IMG/VR virus record: IMGVR_UViG_3300033148_006664
Coordinates: 1-40,979 of that record
DNA from: a virus
Direction: 5' to 3' (one strand)
DNA length: 40,979 nucleotides
This document shows, in pieces, positions 36,273 to 40,979 of this stretch (position 1 is its first letter; each line of letters starts with the position of its first letter). The notes beneath the pieces were generated by a model that was given only the letters and a program-made list of their open reading frames with translations, was not told where the DNA came from and ran no database searches. Made by a program: the position numbers and the translations under genes.

Positions 36273-37202
36273 ATGGAAAGAAAACGAAGAAAAATAAATA
36301 AGAAACCATCAGCAATCTTAACCGCCGATTGGCATTTGAGAACAGATGTTCCTATCTGCCGAACAGATGATTATCTCGTAGCACAAAATGTAAAGGTAGA
36401 ATTTATTATTGCCTTAGCAGAAAAATATGAAATTCCAATAGTGGTGGCAGGCGATTTTGGTAATAAACCCCAATGGCCTAATTCATTACTAACTAATATA
36501 ATTATGGCTTGCGGAAGCGAAATATACATCATTCCTGGACAACATGATCTTCCGTATCATAGATTAGATAAATGGTCAGAAGGAGGACTCGGAGTATTAG
36601 ATGCTGCTGGGACGATTTACTATTTAATCCGAGACATGCCTACTCATATTCCAGGAATAATGAATGCAAATGTTATGGCTTTTCCTTATGGAAGTCCAAT
36701 TTCTCATTATGAAAAAGAAGGAGATAATAAATTAGTTGCCATTGCCCATCAAATGGTAATCAAAGATAAACCTTTATGGCCGGGTCAAGACGCGCCAAAA
36801 GCCAACGCTCTTCTAAAAAAGTTTTCTGAATATGATTTGATACTGACAGGAGATAACCATCAAGCTTTTGTAGAAGAATATCAAGGAAGATTGCTTGTAA
36901 ATCCTGGCAGCATGATGAGGATGTCGGTAAATCAGATAAATCATAAACCACGAGTTTACCTTTGGTATGCAAACACGAATGAAGTTGAAGCTGTATACCT
37001 TCCTATTGAAAAAGATGTTATGAATATTGATTATTTAGAAATCAAAAAAGAGAGGGACAAAAGAATTGATTTTTTTGTATCTCATCTAAAACAAGATTAC
37101 GAAACTGGTTTATCTTTCGAGAAAAATCTGGAAGAATTCTTCGAGAAAAATAGAACAAGAAAAGAAATAAAGGAAAAAGCATGGAGCGCTCTTAATGCCT
37201 AA
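36273..37202 (+). CDS. Mre11/SbcD-like metallophosphoesterase
   Basis: Encodes 309 residues. The catalytic metal motifs are ADWHLR (D19, H21), GDFGNKPQW (D61), PGQHDLP (H91, D92) and HQMV..GDNHQAF further on. It is the nuclease half of an SbcCD-type pair with the SMC-like protein at 35007. It trims or resolves DNA ends in recombination-dependent replication. The ribosome site is weak and the start is in A-rich DNA. Confidence 0.88.
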   Translation: MERKRRKINKKPSAILTADWHLRTDVPICRTDDYLVAQNVKVEFIIALAEKYEIPIVVAGDFGNKPQWPNSLLTNIIMACGSEIYIIPGQHDLPYHRLDKWSEGGLGVLDAAGTIYYLIRDMPTHIPGIMNANVMAFPYGSPISHYEKEGDNKLVAIAHQMVIKDKPLWPGQDAPKANALLKKFSEYDLILTGDNHQAFVEEYQGRLLVNPGSMMRMSVNQINHKPRVYLWYANTNEVEAVYLPIEKDVMNIDYLEIKKERDKRIDFFVSHLKQDYETGLSFEKNLEEFFEKNRTRKEIKEKAWSALNA

Positions 37203-37410
37203 AGGAAAAAAGATCTCTGAACGAATTAAAAAGAAAGTAATCAAATTTTGCCAAGCGGGATTAGATCAAAATGAAATAGCCAATGAACTTTTAATCTCAC
37301 AGTCCTCTGTCAGTAAAATAATTAGAGAATGTGAAAAGAGGAGAAAGTATGGAAATTACAATTACAGCGGGAGAACTTTTAGATCAAGGTCTTTGGGAAG
37401 ACGCTTGTGA
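37195..37410 (+). CDS. Small helix-turn-helix protein (71 aa)
   Basis: The start overlaps the Mre11-like gene by 8 nt. Residues 10-48 form a homeodomain/sigma-region-4-like helix-turn-helix (KKVIKFCQAGLDQNEIANEL, ISQSSVSKIIRE). The C-terminal 20 residues are read through the next gene's start and are probably unconstrained. It may be a transcription regulator of the end region. Confidence 0.65.
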   Translation: MPKGKKISERIKKKVIKFCQAGLDQNEIANELLISQSSVSKIIRECEKRRKYGNYNYSGRTFRSRSLGRRL

Positions 37411-37522
37411 ATTGCTGAATATTAATATTTGGACAATTAGTGAAGGACAAATGGACCTTGATTACACGTTTTCTTTGTCTATGGAACAAGCAGGAAAGTT
37501 AGGACTCAGTTTGGAGATATAA
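37349..37522 (+). CDS. Conserved small phage protein (57 aa)
   Basis: Encodes 57 residues from ATG 37349 after GAGGAG; an in-frame GTG lies at 37331. The pattern MEITITAGELLDQGLWEDAC, then NIWTISEGQMD and SMEQAGKLGLSLEI is one I recognise from small hypothetical phage proteins. It overlaps the end of the helix-turn-helix gene by 62 nt. Function is unknown. Confidence 0.65.
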   Translation: MEITITAGELLDQGLWEDACELLNINIWTISEGQMDLDYTFSLSMEQAGKLGLSLEI

Positions 37523-37530
37523 AAAAAAAA

Positions 37531-37932
37531 ATGAAATCTGAGCTTGTCGATATAATAGCCAACTTAAAAGTACCTGGTTGCACAGTTGAACCAGCAGGAG
37601 AAGCCCACTTTGGGAAATATGGAACCTATACTCGGAGTGATTTTATAGCAAAAGATGAGGAAGGCAACATTATAAGGATTTGTGTCCTTGATATCAATGA
37701 ACAGGAAGGAGAATATTATGGCCAATCAAAACGAGAAACTAATGGGGATGAAGAAAGAAATCGAACAGGCCAAAACCAAGTCCGCAGAGTACGAAGGCCA
37801 GTTGAAGGGGCTTCGCAAAAGGCTCCAAGAAGAGTTCGGATGCAAGGATTTGGCTTCAGCAGAGAAGAAATTGGACAAGATAGACAAGGAACTGGAATTG
37901 AAAGAAAAAGAATTAGAAAAAGGCATAGCTAA
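37531..37932 (+). CDS. Small unknown protein, C-terminal part overlapping another gene
   Basis: Encodes up to 133 residues from ATG 37531; no clear ribosome site is upstream (an A-run). The first 62 residues (MKSELVDIIANLKVPGCTVE, DEEGNIIRICVLDINEQEGE) look like a real small domain. After about residue 64 the frame overlaps the coiled-coil gene at 37718 for 215 nt, and its composition becomes R/G-rich and atypical (RRVRRPVEGASQKAPRRVRM). This suggests the original stop was lost or a frameshift occurred, or true dual coding. Confidence 0.5.
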   Translation: MKSELVDIIANLKVPGCTVEPAGEAHFGKYGTYTRSDFIAKDEEGNIIRICVLDINEQEGEYYGQSKRETNGDEERNRTGQNQVRRVRRPVEGASQKAPRRVRMQGFGFSREEIGQDRQGTGIERKRIRKRHS

Positions 37933-37963
37933 ATTAGAACAAGACTATGACTGGGGAGGATGA
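37718..37963 (+). CDS. Small coiled-coil protein (81 aa)
   Basis: Encodes 81 residues from ATG 37718 after AAGGAG. It is an almost continuous charged coiled coil (KLMGMKKEIEQAKTKSAEYE, then KKLDKIDKELELKEKELEKG), ending in DYDWGG. It resembles phage scaffolding-like or accessory helical proteins but no family is identified. It shares 215 nt with the 37531 frame. It ends overlapping the ribosome site of the next gene. Confidence 0.6.
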   Translation: MANQNEKLMGMKKEIEQAKTKSAEYEGQLKGLRKRLQEEFGCKDLASAEKKLDKIDKELELKEKELEKGIAKLEQDYDWGG

Positions 37964-37965
37964 TT

Positions 37966-38487
37966 ATGCAAACAAAAGAAGAAATGCTTATTAAATACAA
38001 AGAAACCATGAGAGAAGCAAGAAAAGAAGGAACGCCAGTAGATGTCTTGATTACTCTTATACGACCTTTTTATCTTGATACTTTATTAAGTATCCGAGAT
38101 GCCCTCTTTCAAGCTTGCACTGAACTTACCAAAATGAATCAACCATTAATGGCTCTTGAAGAGGTTCCAAAGCCAGAAGAGGAGGATCAAATACTTTTTC
38201 ATATCAAAAGAAGATATGCTAATATAATATGTGATCTCCATATATGGGTAGATGAGGGCAAAATAGACAGCTCCATTCCTTTAAAACAATGGGGAGGAGA
38301 AGCATATTTCAGTAATATTGAAAGTTATGAAAAAGCCGTATTAGCTTCTGGATTAGAAGATTCGAAAATATCTATTCATGGAACCTATAAAGGTATTCCC
38401 GTCTTTGGAGATGTCTTCAAACAAACTTGGAGTAAAGAAAAGTTGAAAATTGAATTTATTGGAACAGGAGAATTAAAACATGAATGA
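37966..38487 (+). CDS. Unknown phage protein (173 aa)
   Basis: Encodes 173 residues from ATG 37966 after GGGGAGGA; ATG 37960 is also in frame but overlaps the ribosome site. It contains an N-terminal helix (KEEMLIKYKETMREARKEGT), two hydrophobic stretches (VDVLITLIRPFYLDTLLSIR) and a beta-rich end (GTYKGIPVFGDVFKQTW). No family is recognised. Its last 8 nt overlap the next gene. Confidence 0.6.
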   Translation: MQTKEEMLIKYKETMREARKEGTPVDVLITLIRPFYLDTLLSIRDALFQACTELTKMNQPLMALEEVPKPEEEDQILFHIKRRYANIICDLHIWVDEGKIDSSIPLKQWGGEAYFSNIESYEKAVLASGLEDSKISIHGTYKGIPVFGDVFKQTWSKEKLKIEFIGTGELKHE

Positions 38488-38662
38488 TCAAGATTTCATA
38501 ATGCCAGAGTGGTCTAAATATCGAGGAGAAAGCATCGATGATGTTCCTCGTCATTACTTAGAATGGTTACAAGAACAAGACTGGATAGATAAACATCCGG
38601 AACTCAGTGAAGAAATAGAAGATCAGCTGGCTATGAGGGATAGGAGTTATGTTACATTCTAA
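38480..38662 (+). CDS. DUF3820-like small protein (60 aa)
   Basis: Encodes 60 residues, overlapping the previous gene by 8 nt. The pattern MPEWSKYRGESIDDVPRHYL, then EWLQEQDW fits the DUF3820-type family, where (P)FGKY.G..L.D(V/I)P..YL.WL is typical and was named after a putative quorum-sensing-regulated factor. Small phage versions are frequent and unexplained. Its C-terminus overlaps the membrane-protein gene by 14 nt. Confidence 0.7.
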   Translation: MNDQDFIMPEWSKYRGESIDDVPRHYLEWLQEQDWIDKHPELSEEIEDQLAMRDRSYVTF

Positions 38663-38945
38663 AATTAAAGTAAGATTGATGGGGATAATATTAGGATTAA
38701 TCCTTATTATACTCCTTGTATGGGGTTATTCCTATTTTACTGAGATTGAATGGCGACAAATTGACACAGAATTCTGGAATCAGGGAATGAAATATCAAAT
38801 GAGTATAAACATTGGAAAGAAAAGATATAAATGGATATGTAAAACTCATTTACTTGTTCTTTTAAATTCTGATAATTCAAATCCACTGATTATAATAGAA
38901 GCAGAATCGGATTTACCTACTGAGGAAATTTGGAAATTAGAATGA
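38649..38945 (+). CDS. Single-span membrane protein (98 aa)
   Basis: Encodes 98 residues, after TAGGAG. A membrane segment (LMGIILGLILIILLVWGYSYF) near residues 10-30 follows a short basic start, then a soluble domain of about 65 residues with one cysteine. By topology the soluble part would lie outside the cytoplasm. No family is recognised. It could be a spanin-like or envelope accessory protein, but no lysis gene is adjacent. Confidence 0.6.
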   Translation: MLHSKIKVRLMGIILGLILIILLVWGYSYFTEIEWRQIDTEFWNQGMKYQMSINIGKKRYKWICKTHLLVLLNSDNSNPLIIIEAESDLPTEEIWKLE

Positions 38946-39181
38946 GGATAACTTTCCAAGTAAAACATTTTGTAGATATTTTAAAACAAATGCCAAATAC
39001 CAATCAAGCTATTCTTCAAGTTGCTCAACCTAACGATTGTTATTTAGGAGATCCTCAATACATGGCGGATGAAATTGGAGTTGAATCAGGGGGGGGGATA
39101 TGTGCAAGTAGCAAAGGATTACATTTATATGGATATATTGAAGAATTGGCAAAACTGAGAGTAGGAAAGAAAAATGATTAA
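38942..39181 (+). CDS. Small unknown protein (79 aa)
   Basis: The start overlaps the previous stop (ATGA). It encodes 79 residues starting MRITFQVKHFVDILKQMPN. It contains VESGGGICAS, coded by a G7 homopolymer near 39089, a spot prone to slippage or sequencing error. It ends with an 8-nt overlap to the next gene. No family is recognised. Confidence 0.55.
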   Translation: MRITFQVKHFVDILKQMPNTNQAILQVAQPNDCYLGDPQYMADEIGVESGGGICASSKGLHLYGYIEELAKLRVGKKND

Positions 39182-39455
39182 AGTAAAACCTATCACAAAT
39201 AAAGAACTTCGAGAGTTTGTCGATGCTTACTCCGAAGGAACAGTTCGTTTTCAGGCTACTTTCTCCCCCAATCCTATTGTTAAATTTTACTTTTCTTCCA
39301 TGGTTCCTGATGATACAATCTTCTACGGAGATGAAATTGATAAGATTATTGCCCACCATCACTTCCCTCATTTTGTTCCAGGGAGACACAAAGGTTTTAT
39401 TGCAGCAGAAAATCTAAGATCAATAATCGAAAAATTATTTGGGGAAAAAGAATGA
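39174..39455 (+). CDS. Unknown phage protein (93 aa)
   Basis: Encodes 93 residues beginning MIKVKPITNKELREFVDAYS, with KIIAHHHFPHFVPGRHKGF, a histidine-rich patch (HHHFPHF) that might bind a metal. The ribosome site AGGAAAGAAA is inside the previous gene. It ends with a 4-nt overlap (ATGA). Function is unknown. Confidence 0.6.
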   Translation: MIKVKPITNKELREFVDAYSEGTVRFQATFSPNPIVKFYFSSMVPDDTIFYGDEIDKIIAHHHFPHFVPGRHKGFIAAENLRSIIEKLFGEKE

Positions 39456-39763
39456 AATCATTTGGAAAAGAATGGTATGAAATTTTTAGTGAAACATTAA
39501 TAACAAAAGCAGATAAAGAGATTATGAAAGGAGAAATGATTGTGAGAGATATGACCTTCAATGAATTAGAACGATACATAAAAGAAATTGAAGATAAAAT
39601 GGAAGAAGTATTGCAAAAAGCTTTTCCAGAACCAATTGAAGTCCCTTCACAAGTTAGTATTGACCAGATTATTATTCCCGCAATAGATGTTTCAGATATG
39701 CAAGGGGGTTATTATTTAATAGGAAAACCAAATATTCAGATTCAAATTAAAAAGAATCAATAA
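39452..39763 (+). CDS. Unknown phage protein (103 aa)
   Basis: Encodes 103 residues from ATG 39452 overlapping the previous stop. It starts with a helical segment (FGKEWYEIFSETLITKADKE) and a second long acidic helix (LERYIKEIEDKMEEVLQKAF), then a beta-rich tail QGGYYLIGKPNIQI. No family is recognised. It is followed by GAAAGGAGG of the next gene. Confidence 0.6.
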   Translation: MKSFGKEWYEIFSETLITKADKEIMKGEMIVRDMTFNELERYIKEIEDKMEEVLQKAFPEPIEVPSQVSIDQIIIPAIDVSDMQGGYYLIGKPNIQIQIKKNQ

Positions 39764-39778
39764 ACGAAAGGAGGGGAG

Positions 39779-40000
39779 ATGGAAACACGAGCAGAACACT
39801 TGGAATGGTGCAAGAAAAGAGCACTTGAATATATCCAAGGTGGAGACATTGAACAAGGTATTATATCAATGATGTCAGACATTAGAAAGCATCCAGAGAC
39901 AGATAGTCAAGCGCTCGCATCATTATGTATGATGATGTTAGTGTCGGGTAAATTAAAAACACAGCATGAAGCTGAGAAATTTATTAATGGATTTAATTAA
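39779..40000 (+). CDS. Conserved small phage protein (73 aa)
   Basis: Encodes 73 residues after AAAGGAGG. The pattern ETRAEHLEWCKKRALEYIQG, then SMMSDIRKHPETD and EAEKFINGFN is one I recognise in many phages, usually near late or structural-region small genes. It is helical. Function is unknown. Confidence 0.75.
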   Translation: METRAEHLEWCKKRALEYIQGGDIEQGIISMMSDIRKHPETDSQALASLCMMMLVSGKLKTQHEAEKFINGFN

Positions 40001-40012
40001 CCCCCCTCTTCT

Positions 40013-40065
40013 GCCCCTTGCCCGGTCAGGTTAAACCTATAGGGAGCTTGCGATGTGGCAGGGGC
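40013..40065 (+). promoter_or_regulatory. Structured leader before the 40100 gene
   Basis: GCCCC-T-TGCC (40013-40022) pairs with GGCA-GGGGC (40057-40065), one bulged T; within the loop GGTT-A-AACC (about 40029-40037) forms a second hairpin. It is a G+C-rich island in A+T-rich DNA, no U-tract, 35 nt before ATG 40100. Likely a cis-acting RNA. Confidence 0.5.
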
Positions 40066-40099
40066 GGTTGGGGGAAAACCTTTAATGAAAGGAGAAATA

Positions 40100-40309
40100 A
40101 TGACAGTTACAGAAAGTACAATGACCGAGTTTAAAAAGGAGTTGGAGGGTTTACTAAATTCACATTCTATAGAAAATGAGTGTGATATGCCTGATTTTTT
40201 ACTTGCTGAAATGATTGTTAATTTTATCCAAGCAGTTGGAGAACCGATTAAAAGAACTTTGGATTGGCATGGTTGTGATTCAGTTTGCCACCTCAAGCTG
40301 CTAATTTGA
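40100..40309 (+). CDS. Conserved small phage protein (69 aa)
   Basis: Encodes 69 residues from ATG 40100 after AAAGGAG. The core LEGLLNSHSIENECDMPDFL followed by LAEMIVNFIQAVGEPIKRTL resembles the small phage family L..HS.ENGSDTPDFILA.YL. Function is unknown. It lies after a structured leader. Confidence 0.7.
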   Translation: MTVTESTMTEFKKELEGLLNSHSIENECDMPDFLLAEMIVNFIQAVGEPIKRTLDWHGCDSVCHLKLLI

Positions 40310-40319
40310 GGAGAGCATT

Positions 40320-40562
40320 ATGATACCTTTTTTCTCGATAATTGATACTCCTGGACAGCTAATTATACAAGTAGCAGGTTTACTATTTTGTGGAGTTATA
40401 AGCTATATGGGGGGAGTAGTAACTACTAAAAAACATTTAAATACCATATCACTTCTATGGGCTGTTGCAGGGGCAATCTTTTTTGTTTTATTATCTTGGA
40501 TTCTCATAGGAGACTCGACTGAATGGTCAAAACCTATTGGTTTATGGTTACAGGGAAAGTAA
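40320..40562 (+). CDS. Two-span membrane protein, possible holin-like
   Basis: Encodes 80 residues, ribosome site GAGGAG. Two hydrophobic segments are visible: LIIQVAGLLFCGVISYMGGV (about 13-32) and ISLLWAVAGAIFFVLLSWIL (about 43-62), with a basic TTKKH turn between. This size and topology are those of small class II holins, but no endolysin is nearby, so the assignment stays open. Confidence 0.6.
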   Translation: MIPFFSIIDTPGQLIIQVAGLLFCGVISYMGGVVTTKKHLNTISLLWAVAGAIFFVLLSWILIGDSTEWSKPIGLWLQGK

Positions 40563-40571
40563 CACAAAGGC

Positions 40572-40661
40572 GGTGAGGGTTTGGTGTATCTCGCTTATGA
40601 GAGGCTTAAAAACCACCTCGGATGTTCCGAGTAAAAAACGAAAAAAACCTTCTGACTCACC
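40572..40661 (+). ncRNA. Candidate three-way-junction leader RNA
   Basis: GGTGAG (40572-40577) pairs with CTCACC (40656-40661), enclosing GGTTT (40578-40582) with AAACC (40610-40614) and CTCGGA (40617-40622) with TCCGAG (40626-40631, loop TGT). P1 encloses the two helices P2 and P3. It is a well-formed junction in the 149-nt gap before the 40712 gene. It may be a trans-acting RNA or leader; I do not recognise a class. Confidence 0.55.
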
Positions 40662-40711
40662 AGCCCCAAGCCGCTAACATCAGGGCGAGTTAGGAAAGGA
40701 GAAATGTTAAA

Positions 40712-40918
40712 ATGCCTATACCATTTGAGCAAAGCATGGCAGCAAAGTTAAAAAATCATGTTGCAGTAGAAATGTACCGCAATCCAAGAAGGTGGCTGTC
40801 CTATGATGAGTGTATGGCAAATTGTATTCATCCAGGTAGTTATGAAGATTGCCCAAACTGTGAAGATGGATTAGTGAAGGTTTTAAACCCTGCCCCGCAT
40901 TCAGATATGGAGAGTTAG
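40712..40918 (+). CDS. Small cysteine-containing phage protein (68 aa)
   Basis: Encodes 68 residues after GAAAGGAG. It contains SYDECMANCIHPG and YEDCPNCEDGLV, four cysteines that could form a small zinc site (CMANC, CPNC). No family is recognised. Its stop is one base before the GTG of the next gene. Confidence 0.55.
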   Translation: MPIPFEQSMAAKLKNHVAVEMYRNPRRWLSYDECMANCIHPGSYEDCPNCEDGLVKVLNPAPHSDMES

Positions 40919-40919
40919 T

Positions 40920-40979
40920 GTGAATAAACTCATTAGAATTGAGGCCCCACACTTTGTAGCCGGAATAGAAATATATTCC
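40920..40979 (+). CDS. Start of a conserved small phage protein (partial)
   Basis: GTG 40920 opens a frame that stays open to the window end (20 codons: NKLIRIEAPHFVAGIEIYS after the start). IRIEAPHFVAG is the opening of a small phage protein family that I recognise; the rest lies beyond the window. It is positioned immediately after the previous stop. Confidence 0.55.
   Translation, partial: MNKLIRIEAPHFVAGIEIYS

Overview
The window is a dense, almost entirely + strand segment of a large double-stranded DNA tailed-phage genome, A+T-rich, with short gaps, frequent ATGA or TAATG stop/start overlaps and strong AAGGAG or GGAGG ribosome sites. It carries a nearly complete phage replisome and no virion genes, so it is the replication, recombination and accessory half of the genome. 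The host cannot be named from sequence alone. No tRNA, integrase, insertion sequence or classical CRISPR array was recognised.

Layout. (1) 1-4.8 kb: small unknown proteins, several with a repeated hairpin-plus-leader cassette, a pentapeptide-repeat protein, a DUF932-like protein, a lipoprotein and a compact candidate structured RNA with a pseudoknot (4357-4500). (2) 4.8-10.9 kb: SNF2-family helicase, primase, a winged-helix replication initiator behind a structured 5' leader, and a DnaB-like helicase. (3) 10.9-18.9 kb: a 7-deazaguanine pathway (QueD, QueE, FolE, QueC and a DpdA-like base-exchange enzyme) mixed with an extra radical-SAM enzyme, two methyltransferases and a HAD/zinc-ribbon protein, plus a family of tiny MKI.. 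proteins that look like a detached N-terminal DpdA module. (4) 18.9-27.7 kb: beta clamp, a helicase-DNA-methyltransferase fusion, a DUF1937-like protein, a DNA polymerase III alpha subunit fused to a family-4-type uracil-DNA glycosylase domain, and a clamp loader. (5) 27.7-30.2 kb: three arrays with an exact 36-nt period (two different conserved 9-nt repeats separated by variable 9-nt spacers) around a 324-aa Nop/Transposase_20-like protein and a ParB-like protein. This matches the architecture of a TIGR-Tas RNA-guided DNA-targeting system with a nuclease-less Tas (TasA type) and is the main find. (6) 30.2-37.2 kb: a possible recombination mediator, gp32-like single-stranded DNA-binding protein, RecA/UvsX recombinase, RuvC-like resolvase, PD-(D/E)XK nuclease, and an SMC/SbcC-like plus Mre11/SbcD-like pair. 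(7) 37.2-41 kb: small conserved phage proteins, small membrane proteins and two structured leader RNAs.

How the parts may work together. Sigma-70-like promoters of one repeated type (TTAAAA, 16 nt, TATAAT) drive several blocks, including the array 1-tas transcript and the block after array 3. The que/fol/dpdA genes should replace some guanines in phage DNA with preQ0 or a further modified 7-deazaguanine, which is known to protect phage DNA from restriction. The TIGR-Tas locus could use tandem 9-nt guides to bind chosen DNA without cutting it, for example to repress host or rival-element genes. The replisome and recombination genes make the phage largely independent of the host's replication machinery. 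Several small genes (3535-3731, 11587-11758, 18790-18961) are interrupted by single-base frame changes.
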